This document shows, piece by piece, positions 1 to 8,640 of a stretch of DNA of 64,000 bases. The notes under the pieces were generated by a model. The model saw only the letters and a list, made by a program, of their open reading frames with translations, searched no databases and was not told the origin of the DNA. The stretch is from Thelephora terrestris (Eukaryota; Basidiomycota; Agaricomycetes; Thelephorales; Thelephoraceae). Position 1 is the stretch's first letter. Each line of letters starts with the position of its first letter. Location: NCBI GenBank assembly GCA_015956445.1, contig WIUZ02000007.1, positions 744,001 to 808,000 of the forward strand, written 5' to 3'. The translations under genes were made by a program, and so were the position numbers.

Positions 1-2307
1 TCTCGTCCTCGTTCTCGTCGTCCCTCTGGTCTCTCGTGTCCCGCTGGTGTCCCGCTTTTCAGCCTTGTTGTCCTGATGTTTCCCTTAGTTAGCTATCAAT
101 AGTTTCGTTCTTTGGTTTCCCTGTTGTCTTCCACTTCGTTCTCCCGATTTGCATCGCGACTTTCCCTCTCATCGTTTATTCCCTTCCTGCAGATCCCCTA
201 GAGGCTCGCGCCTCTAAACCGAGGACCCGACCTTCTAACTGCCATCTCTGCCCTCTCGGACTCCGAAGGCTTTGTGGCAAGTTCACCGGACCAATGAGGT
301 GCGTTGAGGTAGGTCACGTGAAGGATCACCGATCTAGGCTATAAGAAGGACGTCTTCTTGGAGCCATCCTTGATCAGCAACACCAGCAACTTCCCCATCT
401 TCTTACCAACATGTCTTTCCCAAACAACCACACCTACAAAGTCGCCAACGGCATCTCCACCATCTCCCGTATCGATCGCCGTGCTGCCAACCGCAAGACC
501 TACGCCAGTGAGGCGGGGACTCCCTATACCACTGATGACCAGGTATGGGGGAGGCCTAGAGCTTCGTGTGTTTGCACTAACGCCTTCCTCTAGGTACAGG
601 TCGTATAGCATCGGCTTTTAGATGTTGAGCTAACGGCTTCTAGATCTTGGAGATCGTTAAGGAGGTGGACGCCGAACGTCTCAGGGAGACGATCCCACAT
701 TTGATGGGATTGACCTGGGACGATGAGCTCTGGGTCCGGTCCATGATTGCCGAGAAAGTGATCTTCCAAATGAGGGGTAGGTTTGGGGAGTTGGAGCATC
801 CGATCAAGAAGGAGCTCTGGTACACCCTGCAGAGGGGGATCTACGATCAGGATCTGTTGGAGCACGAAGCAACCGTTCCTCGGGCCGTTCGCCACGCCAC
901 TGCTTCCACCACGCTGTTGTGGTCGCTTGTTCGGGAGGGGGAGAGCAAGGTAGGTTCTTCGTTTGGATATTCGAGTATGACTCTCGACTAACCAAACTGC
1001 CTAGGTTGAACGATTGGAGCGCGAAGTGAAGGAGGCGAAGGCAGACGTCCTTCGTCTGTCAGCGGAGGGTCTTCTGATGAAGGAGACTCTGGCCGCCTTT
1101 CAGCAGGGAACGAATGAGGCGTTGGAGGCGATGGTTGCCAACCATCAAGAGTTGGTCGCTGGGCTGAAGGTCAGGGACAACAACATCAAGGGGGCATTGG
1201 CCAGGAGGGACGAAAAGGTTCCTTCAGCCTTTGCAGGTTTATGCAATGACTGAGAGACTTCTTCTAGACGGAACAGCTCGAAGACATGGTGGCTGTGTTG
1301 ACGGCGCAGGTTGCGTCCTTGCAGGATAAGACCTGCAACTGCAAGGAGGGTCCTGTGTTGGTTGGTCAGGGGACTGCCGATGTTCCGTTTGAGTTGGAGT
1401 ACGCCGACGAGGTGGTAGTCCCATCGCCTAACCCGTCGTCCTACGCGACGCCCCCGGTAGAGAACTCAGTTCCCGTTCCGACTCCAGCTCCGGCTTCTAC
1501 ATTGGCCGAGTCCGACAAGGAGAACTGTCGGCGTTGTCCGTTGCAGCCGATCAGTCAGCTGGTCAAGGTCGAGGATGAGGTCATGGAGGTAGACCGGGCC
1601 GAAGATGTTTCGAGGGCCATTGAGGTACGTCCGGTGACAACAGGGCAGCGTTGCAAACGCTCTCGACGCCGTGTTGCTCATCGCATGGCTCCGTCGTCTA
1701 ATCCATACCCGCGTCCAGTTGAGTCGGATGGTGACCAGTCTGGTCGATAGGGGACGAGAGTTCCACTATTGAGTCGGAGATCCAGCTTCGCCACCAGCTT
1801 CGACTCGCAAGACAGGATCCCACCCAGGGGTCCGACAAGGGAGACGGAGGGTTGCTCGTCGACTACGTCGATAGTGCTGCCGAGCAGTCACCCGGTGATG
1901 GAGATGTGGGACCAGGTGTTCCGCAGTTCGGTGACATCTGGGAGGCTGATCGGTCCGCTCGAAGGCATCTCTTCCTATCGGCTTGAACTAGTCGTTCAGC
2001 TGAGCGCGGAAGATGGAGATGCCATGTTTGGGGAGGTCCTTGCGCGGAGGGGCCAGCACTACGATCTCCGGGATGGACAGTTGATGACCTTTAGGCCTGC
2101 CGTAGATAGAGTCGACTTTTGATGGACTTGGATAGCACCGTATATAGCCATGTTGTTACGATTCGCTGGGAATGGTACGCGCGTTGTGTGTTTTGAATGA
2201 TTGGTGTGAAGGATAAGGAGTGTGAAGCATTCAAAACATAAGAAGTGTAAGAAGAGTTCGAAGAAGGAGCGTGTTATAAAAATTTTAAAAATACCATGTT
2301 CCTGACA
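1..2307 (+). mobile_element. C-family element, copy 1 (left end outside window)
   Basis: The right end is exact: from about 286 to 2307 this stretch matches 8513-12990 (with the 9059-11479 insertion removed), and both copies stop at the same CCTGACA end before running into unrelated sequence. Here the flank is the 3' part of an A-family gene, so the element sits inside element I. The expected right target duplication is CCGCT (2308-2312); its left partner is off-window. Left of about 286 the two copies are not alike; 1-285 is pyrimidine-rich and I see no gene in it. The copy does not look fully intact. Class is not established. Confidence 0.75.
411..2122 (+). CDS. C-family coiled-coil gene, copy 1
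   Basis: Unrecognised protein encoded by a mobile element. Visible exons are 411-542, 644-949, 1005-1217 and from 1268, with GT-AG introns at the same places as in the second copy at 8641-12806. The first exon begins MSFPNNHTYKVANG. Exons 2-4 are rich in heptads and predict a long coiled coil, followed by a Cys pair (CNCKEG), a Pro/Ser-rich stretch and an acidic motif LVKVEDEVMEVD, then a basic segment. A second conserved reading frame covers the 3' part to 2122 in both copies, as expected if a further intron lies between. A TATA-like GGCTATAAG lies at about 336-344. No zinc knuckle, protease, polymerase or integrase motif is seen. The function is unknown, and the copy may not be intact. Confidence 0.6.
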
Positions 2308-3025
2308 CCGCTTCACGTCCGTCAACGCCGCGCTCACTAATGCGAACCCATAACGGTCCTGGAGACCCGCTACCTCCACCTTCAACTTCATCCGAACCTG
2401 CCGTGGCTTGTCGGAGGGACGACAACGTTGTCCAGTACGAGTCATCGGACTCTTGCGACTCTTCTTCTGGGTCCTCTCCACCAACTGACGACTCGGAACG
2501 GGACTCCAAGGAGGGGACTGAGGAAGGGGGACCCCCTGATCCTGGAGATGGCAGAGGGACAACGGGGGAGTGAAGAGCTGCATCGGTGCAGTACGCTCCA
2601 TGGCATCGATGGCCGAAGTACCTGAGGAGAGATTCCTGGAAAGGTTTCCAATGTTCCAAGGCAAAGTGAGAGAAGTCTTCATTAAGACTGTTGACAACGA
2701 CATACATGACATCCATCCTCTTCTCCAACTTCAAAATTCTATCCTCCCTCTCTTGCTCCATCGCATCCTGCATGGGAGTGACCCCAGGAGCCCACCTTCG
2801 AGTCTTGTTGGGGTCTTCATACCCAGCTTGTTCCCAGAACTCGGCAGGAGCGTTATGAGCGGTCAGGAAGTCCACCGCAACCTGATTGTCATGAGCGATG
2901 TTGGTGGGAGTGTCGTATAAGTGTTGCTCCACGTCGAAGGGAGCGTCTGTCTCGAAGGACGGAGAAAGGTCGAAAGGGGTAGCAGCGGCGTTGAGCAGAG
3001 CATTGTTGGCAACGTAGGCAGACAT
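2308..3025 (-). CDS. A-family gene, copy I (3' part off-window)
   Basis: Unrecognised element-encoded protein. The start at 3025 (MSAYVANNALLNAAATPF) aligns with the starts at 5853 and 14124 in the other two copies. The protein has an acidic N-terminal part (HLYDTPTNIAHDNQVAVDFL), a short coiled coil around REDRILKLEKRMDVMYVVVNSLNEDF, then FALEHWKPFQ and a Ser/Pro-rich acidic segment. The TATA-like box is at about 3118-3125 on the complementary strand. A C-element insertion at 2307/2308 separates it from its 3' end. Confidence 0.6.
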
Positions 3026-3692
3026 AGTAGTAGACGGTGTGTTTGAGAGGAGGGGAGTAGTGATAATTGTGGGAGGAGAAAAGAGGCGATGGGAGGAAAA
3101 GACCAATAATCCCCCTGGATTATATATGACTGACTCAATAGGATGCCAGAAGGGGAAGACAATGAATCATTATCCATTTAAGCCCCGGTTAGGATAAACG
3201 AACCCTTAGCCCCAATCACGATCCCATCAAATCAAGAGAAATCCCCAGCACGCTTCTATTGCTACCGTGAAACGGGAGAAATCCCCATCGATCAAGAGAA
3301 AACCCCATCACGCTTCTATTGCTACCTTGAAACGAGAGAAATCCCCATCGATCAAGGGAAATCCCCACCAGACCCCTAAATGACTCATTCGCTATTGTTC
3401 CCCTATTTCGTACTCGATATTGGTTGTTCTAAGTTCCACTGCTCTGACTCATTTACCCTACCCTAAAGTACGCACAGACCATGTTGACTCCTGTTTGGTT
3501 CGTTGTAGAATTATGACTCCTGTAGAGGACTGGGTATATAAGGAAGAGCGTTCGCTCCTTTCTTTTCCCCATTCTCAATCTCTTCTGTACTCCTCTACCA
3601 ACGCATCACAATAAACAAAGTAAGCTGAGGAATTCTCCTCACGTCTTACTCCCTTTCTGACTCAACGAAAGCAGGAATTCTCCTGCTAGTGT
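3026..3692. promoter_or_regulatory. Divergent A/B promoter spacer, copy I
   Basis: The 0.67-kb spacer between A and B carries a TATA box for each direction: TTATATATG near 3119-3127 (leftward) and GTATATAAGG near 3534-3543 (rightward). The part at about 3223-3372 is a short minisatellite of roughly 60-bp units containing GAGAAATCCCCATCGATCA and GCTTCTATTGCTACC. The same layout occurs at 5854-6454 and 13411-14123, with different unit numbers. Confidence 0.6.
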
Positions 3693-4341
3693 ATGTTCAG
3701 AGCCCCCAACCCATTCCCCTCTACCAGCCCCGTCCAGCGTCCGGTCATACCAGACGCCAGAAGATCTGTCTGGGAGTATAAACTCATCAGGAGTCTTCAA
3801 GTAAACCGAACCGCCGGTTTACTTACCCATTTCCCTTACTATTGTCCCTTCACAGCCCTTGACGCCGGAGTCACTACTCCCCCTTGACGCCGGAGTCACT
3901 ACTCCCCCTTTCCTCTTAGGAGCCGATCATCAGTTCCTTTGGAACTCAGACGTTACTGAAAGTGTCCTAGCGACTGTCTACTTCAGTATAAGTCCGGCCT
4001 TCTACTTCCCCAGCCCTCGCATTCATCTTACCACTAACGTTCATACTCATTCCCCCGCTATTATTGTCTTGTGGTGGGAAATCCCGACTGAACTACCTTA
4101 TTTGGTTCTAGAATATCTCGTAAGCTTTGAACGCCTCAGCGATCAGGACTTCGACCCATTCATTCAACAACTCAGTCAGTTTTGCCACAACTACCACTCC
4201 CCAGTTCACCCTTACCAATCCGAATCACCGCTCACCCTCGACATCCCTCCTTCTCTCACCTCCACGCCAGGAACTCCCTTTAACGTTCGACCCGACACTC
4301 CTCACCCGTCCGCTAATCCTCCAGCGTCCCCTAAACAGTAA
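3693..4341 (+). CDS. B-family gene, copy I
   Basis: Unrecognised element-encoded protein, full length about 207 residues in its best copy (6455-7078). It begins MFRAPNPFPSTSPVQRPV. The body has conserved stretches WEYKLIRSLQVNRTAGLLTHFPYY, GADHQFLWNSD, VYFSISPAFYFPSPR and IIVLWWEIPTELPY. It ends with a Pro-rich tail (SPVHPYQ, STPGTPF, RPDTPHP). The tail stops about 20 bp before the element end at 4361. No signal peptide or catalytic motif is evident. The alternation of Trp/Tyr/Phe and Pro looks like a small globular beta-rich domain plus a disordered tail, but this is a guess. The copy is not obviously intact. Confidence 0.6.
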
Positions 4342-4361
4342 GCAGGCCCACAACCCTGACA

Positions 4362-4711
4362 GGGTAGGAGCTGAGACTGGAGCTTAAGTCGAAGCTCGCG
4401 CGAATAGACGGCGGGTCAGCGGGTTGTTCAACAAATCCAAAGTACAACTTTTCTAAAGCCACTGTGTTGTGGGGCTTATAGTCTTATGTCAAGTTCAAGA
4501 TGCCTGGTGTGAACCCTTGGGCTCAAACTAGGACTCAGAAGTGATTTGGGCATCCCAAGTCATGTGAACTTTGCCAAGTTCAGGTAAAACACACAGGGTG
4601 AGAACTAGTGTTAGGCAGCAACTGTCTGTAATCTATTGCTTGGTTGAAGTCACTGGTTGTAGTTATAATTGTTGAGCAGGGACATGTATTTTATGTTGAC
4701 ACATGTGTGGC
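4362..4711. other. Spacer between elements I and III
   Basis: This 350-bp stretch holds no gene that I can support. It is the only sequence between the right end of AB element I and the left end of AB element III. Its last five bases (GTGGC, 4707-4711) are the left target duplication of element III. Confidence 0.6.
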
Positions 4712-4880
4712 TGTCAGGGTTGTGGGCCTGCTTACTGTTTGTGGGGCGCTAGAGGATTAGCGGATGGGTGAGGAGTGTCACGAACGTGTGACATAGTAGC
4801 CAAGATCTCACAGATAATTCAAGACATTTGTCGCATTCGCAGTAATAATAATACAAAGGTAAATAAAGGGAACTACAAGC

Positions 4881-5853
4881 TTAGACAAGAACAAACGGGT
4901 CAACATCGCATGGACAGTTCTGAGGAAGAGGACAACGATGAGCGAAGTGGTGAGGGTTGTGAACACTCTCAGGACAATAAGACCACGCCCGCGTCACCGG
5001 ATCCTGCCAACATTCTCTACACCCCAACACATCATGATACAAACTATCATGCATCTCCCGCTTCACGTCCGACAAGGCCGCACTCACTAAGGCGAATCCA
5101 TAACGGTCCTGGAGACCCGCCACTTCCACCTTCAACTTCATCCGAACCTGACGTGACTTGTCGGAGGGACGACAACGTTGACCAGAACGAGTCATCGGAC
5201 TCTTGCGGTTCTTCTTCTTCTGGGATCGCTCCACCATCTGGCGAACTGGGGCAGGACTCCAGGGAGGGGATGGAGGGAGAGGAACGCCCTGATCCTGGCG
5301 GTGGCGAAGGGATGACTGGGGACTTGCAAGGGGGGTCGGTGCAATAAGCTCCTCGGCATTGATGACCGAAGTACCGGAAGAGAGATGCCTGGAAGGGTCC
5401 CCAATGTTCCAAAGCGAAGTGAGAGAAATCCTCGTTCAAACTGTTAACAACCACGTACATGGTATCCATCCTCCTCTCCAGCCTAAAGATTCTATCTTCC
5501 CTATCCCGCTCCATAGCATCCAACAAACGAGGAACTCCAGGGCGATCCAAACGAGCCCGAATAGGATCGTTGTACTCCGCTTCCGCCATGCCGCTAAGAA
5601 GACGCCTTGCTCCAGCATGGGGAGCCTCGAGACGATCAAGACGGGGGTCTTCATAACCGGCCTCCTCCCAGAACTGAGGAGGAGCATTGTGGGCCGTAAG
5701 GAAGTCGATGGACGCCTCGTTGTCCTGAGCGATGGCGGCGGGAGTGTCGTATAGGTGTTGTTCCATGAGGTAGGGAGCGTCCGTCTCGAAAGACAGAACG
5801 AAGGGAGTGGCGGCAGCATTGAGCATGGCGGTATTGGCGTCGAAGGCAGACAT
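4881..5853 (-). CDS. A-family gene, copy II
   Basis: Unrecognised element-encoded protein. Start at 5853 (MSAFDANTAMLNAAATPF), chosen because it aligns with both other copies. The first frame runs to 5047: acidic N-terminus, coiled coil (RIFRLERRMDTMYVVVNSLN), a Cys-containing patch (RGAYCTDPPC) and a Ser-rich acidic segment (EEEEPQESDDSF). A second frame overlaps its 3' part and runs to 4881. It contains MKLKVEVAGLQDRYGFALVS and a Cys/His-rich end (CRECW, YCPESVHNPHHFAHRC). The second frame is the better conserved of the two between copies II and III, as expected if an intron lies between them. The Cys/His spacing suggests a metal-binding knuckle, but I cannot assign a family. Confidence 0.6.
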
Positions 5854-6454
5854 GATGAAGGATGACGATTTAAGAGGAGGAGATGGTACTGGTGTTTGGT
5901 GGGAGTGGAGAAGAGACGATGAGGGAAAACGATCATTTACCCCCATGACTTAAATACACCTTGACTCAACAAAAACCGAAAGAGGAGAACAATAATCTAT
6001 TATCCAACAATATCCCCTTTAGGATAAATAAACCCCCAGCCCCAATCCGATTCCATCAAATTCCGAGAAATCCCCATCGATCACGAGAAATCCCCCCATG
6101 CTTCTATTACTACCACAAAACACGAGAAATCCCCTGAGACGCTTCCATTAGTCCGTTCTTCTATTAACCCCGTATTAGCAATTACCATTCGTCGCCCTAA
6201 GTCCCTCGATCTGACTCATTCAACCTACCCTAAACTACGCACAGACCATGTTGATCCCTGTTTGGTTCGTTTTAGAATTATGACTCCTGTAGAGGATTGG
6301 GTATATAAGGAAGAGCGTTCGCTCTTTTCTTTTCCCCATTCTCAATCTCTTCTGTACTCTCCTACCCATAACTTGAATAACAAAGTAAGCTGAGGAATTC
6401 TCCTCACGTCTTACCCCTTCTAACTCATTTCAGCAGGAATCCTCCTGCCAGTGT
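5854..6454. promoter_or_regulatory. Divergent A/B promoter spacer, copy II
   Basis: The spacer has a rightward TATA box (GTATATAAGG, about 6301-6310) and a weaker leftward one (TTAAATACA, about 5948-5956). The minisatellite part (about 6055-6150) is shorter than in copies I and III, with roughly one and a half units. A pyrimidine-rich leader with a GCAGGAATCCTCCTGCC inverted motif (6432-6449) lies directly before the B start codon. Confidence 0.55.
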
Positions 6455-7078
6455 ATGTTTAGCGCCCCTAATCCCTTCCCCTCTACAAGTCCCATTCAGC
6501 GACCAGTCGTCCCCGACGCTAGGAGATCTATCTGGGAGTATAAACTCATCAGGAGTCTTCAAGTAAACCGAACCGCCGGTTTACTCACTCATTTCCCTTA
6601 CTACCGCCCCTTCGCAGCTCTCGACGCCGGAGTTACTACTCCCCCTTTTCTCTTAGGAGCCGACCATCAATTCCTTTGGAATTCAGACCTTACTGAGAGC
6701 GTCCTTGCGACTGTCTACTTCAGTATCAGTCCCGCCTTTTACTTTCCCTCCCCACGTGTTCACCTCACCACTAATATCCATACCCATTCTCCAGCTATCA
6801 TCGTTCTTTGGTGGGAGATCCCGACTGAATTACCTTATTCGGTTATAGAATATCTCGTCAACTTCGAACGCCTTAGCGATCAAGACTTCGAACCTTTCGT
6901 GCAGCAACTCAATCAGTTCTGCCAAGACTACCACTCACCCGTGCACCCCTATCAGACAGAGTCCCCTCTCTCCCTCGATATCCCTCCACCCCTCGTTTCC
7001 ACACCCGGAACTCCCTTCAAAGTCAGACCCGACACCCCTCACCCCGCTGCTAATCCTCTAGCGCCCCACAAACAGTAA
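6455..7078 (+). CDS. B-family gene, copy II (best copy)
   Basis: A 207-residue unrecognised protein starting MFSAPNPFPSTSPIQRPVV and ending at a stop 20 bp before the element's right end. Residues 20-140 form the conserved body: VWEYKLIRSLQ-type helix, TTPPFLLGADHQFLWNSDLT, VYFSISPAFYFPSPRVHLTT, AIIVLWWEIPTELPYSVIEY. Residues 140-207 are Pro/Ser-rich and probably disordered. It has one exon, unlike the C and D genes. It is transcribed away from the A gene. It has no membrane segment, signal peptide or nucleic-acid-binding motif that I recognise. Confidence 0.65.
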   Translation: MFSAPNPFPSTSPIQRPVVPDARRSIWEYKLIRSLQVNRTAGLLTHFPYYRPFAALDAGVTTPPFLLGADHQFLWNSDLTESVLATVYFSISPAFYFPSPRVHLTTNIHTHSPAIIVLWWEIPTELPYSVIEYLVNFERLSDQDFEPFVQQLNQFCQDYHSPVHPYQTESPLSLDIPPPLVSTPGTPFKVRPDTPHPAANPLAPHKQ

Positions 7079-7103
7079 GCAGGCCTACAACCCTGACAAG
7101 GAG

Positions 7104-7268
7104 TGTCGGGTCTGGTTTTGAAGGGGGTTCCGGGTGTGGAGACGAGGAGAGGAGGGATATCAAGAGAGAGGGGTGACTCGGTTTGATAAGGATGAACGGG
7201 CGAGTGGTAGTCTTGGCAGAACTGACTGAGTTGCTGCACAAACGGTTCGAAGTCTTGATCGCTAAGAC
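7104..7268 (-). pseudogene. B-family gene copy III, 3' part
   Basis: Matches the 3' end of the B gene (VQQLSQFCQDYHSPVHPYQ and the Pro-rich tail). It belongs to element III and was separated from its 5' part (12991-13410) by the C element insertion at the AAGAC site. Its outer end was in turn cut by AB element II at the AGGAG site. Confidence 0.8.
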
Positions 7269-7933
7269 TGTCAGGGCCACTCTACCCCAACAACTACCAG
7301 TTCACTGAGCCGACTCCGCAGAGTACTCACTAGTCCGACTAGCTTGTGAGAGAACGATCACGTCTCTATTCTTCCGGTAGGTTGTCCGAGGTCACTACAA
7401 GTCAGGTCGAAATCCTAAAGGGAAACCCAACCTAAACCGTACTTCGTTCGGTTTAACACGCAAGGGTTTATCCCTACAACAGGATTGATGACTCCACCAG
7501 GTGATCGACTGGACGCTCGAGGTGTTCTAATATGACTGCGGGGAGTCTATAGTTACGAGGCGCAGTTGACGCGCAGAGCGGGAGGGAGAGCAGATGGGGG
7601 ATGTCTTGGATCAAACAAGAAACTCTGACTTGGCCTTAACTGCAACTGGGCTGAGAAGGGCAGAGGATTTCCTGAGGTAACAAAACTAAGGTACTACGAT
7701 ACAGCCACAGTTGCTACTTATACTAAAGGAGTGGCCATGACGTCAATACCCTAATATACCCTTATCAAGTCCAGAACAAAGGGAGATAAGGAGTGTGAGA
7801 ACGCTAAGTAAGGGAAGCGAACAAATATGACGCGTGGGAGAATAAAAGACAAAGGGCCTTACTAGCGTGTGAAGGATTGCATAAAAGATAAGGAATGTCT
7901 GCATGAAACATAGGGGTAAAGATAACACTAGTC

Positions 7934-8146
7934 CTAAAAGGGGCATGGGGTCATGAAAGTTCGTACCTGGGGATCACACCCAAGGGTCAGGTGGCAATCT
8001 CCCTTTACATAGTTATACCAGCGGATTCGGGAGTAGAGCCATGCAAACATCCCTTGTTGTCTGTAGGCGGTAACAGCATCACGGACTAGTGGCAACCTCA
8101 ACGTACGTCCGAACATGAGGAGGTCGGGCCTAGACTCATGGGACAT
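7934..8146 (-). CDS. Short reading frame in left arm of C element
   Basis: Seventy codons from an ATG at 8146, beginning MSHESRPDLLMFGRTLRLP and containing RDAVTAYRQQGMFAWLYSRIRW. The composition looks protein-like (mixed hydrophobic and charged, a possible helix), and it points away from the C gene, which would repeat the divergent layout of the A/B elements. There is no second copy in the window to compare with, so it may be an exon of a larger gene or chance. Confidence 0.3.
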   Translation of the reverse strand: MSHESRPDLLMFGRTLRLPLVRDAVTAYRQQGMFAWLYSRIRWYNYVKGDCHLTLGCDPQVRTFMTPCPF

Positions 8147-8640
8147 GAGGGATTACAGATTCGCCGGCGTTTCACGCTAACGGCTACTTCCACATTCGCT
8201 TGGCTAACCAAAAGGAGTCTAAGGCACTCCTTCCGAATAACGGCGATTCCTTCCTCCGGTTAGGAGACTGTGATGTGACTGTCCACGTGTGTGATCAGGG
8301 TCCAGGGTTGATCGTAATCGTAAAGTCATGAGGGGTCGTAAAAGGGGTTCATGATGTCATAAAGGGGTCATCAGGGTCTTGAGACCTATTTTTAGTGCGC
8401 GCGCGTTCTAGGCGTTCCGGAACGAAGTTCTTCCAAGGCCGTCCCGCGGGCCGAGGTGTCAGCTTGATGTAGTAAGCCAACGATGATGGTACAGGGGCGG
8501 AAGTTGATGTGACCCGGACCAATGAGGTTCGTCGAGGTAGGTCACGTGAAGGATCACCGATCTAGGCTATAAGAAGGACGTCTTCTTGGAGCCATCCTTG
8601 ATCAGCAACACCAGCAACTTCCCCATCATCTTACCAAAAC

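Larger units (their letters stand above)
2308..4361. mobile_element. AB element I (partial, entered by C copy 1)
   Basis: First of three AB units. It holds an A gene on the minus strand and a B gene on the plus strand, read outwards from a shared spacer. The right end is CCCTGACA at 4361, identical to the end of element II at 7098, followed by GGGTA as expected target duplication. The left part of the A gene is cut at 2308 by the C element insertion; the remainder lies off the window to the left. The unit is interrupted and so does not look whole. Confidence 0.8.
4776..7098. mobile_element. AB element II (2,323 bp, ends and duplication complete)
   Basis: Begins TGTCACGAACG at 4776 and ends ACCCTGACA at 7098, with AGGAG on both sides (4771-4775, 7099-7103). 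Removing it and one AGGAG restores the B-side end of element III. It contains an A gene on the minus strand, a shared spacer and a B gene on the plus strand, with almost nothing else. I looked for direct terminal repeats and found none; only the outer TGTCA/TGACA bases are inverted repeats. The A-side end is an 18-bp near-palindrome, TGTCAC-GAACGT-GTGACA. It looks whole. With TG...CA ends and 5-bp duplications it resembles an integrase-mobilised element that cannot move by itself. Confidence 0.85.
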
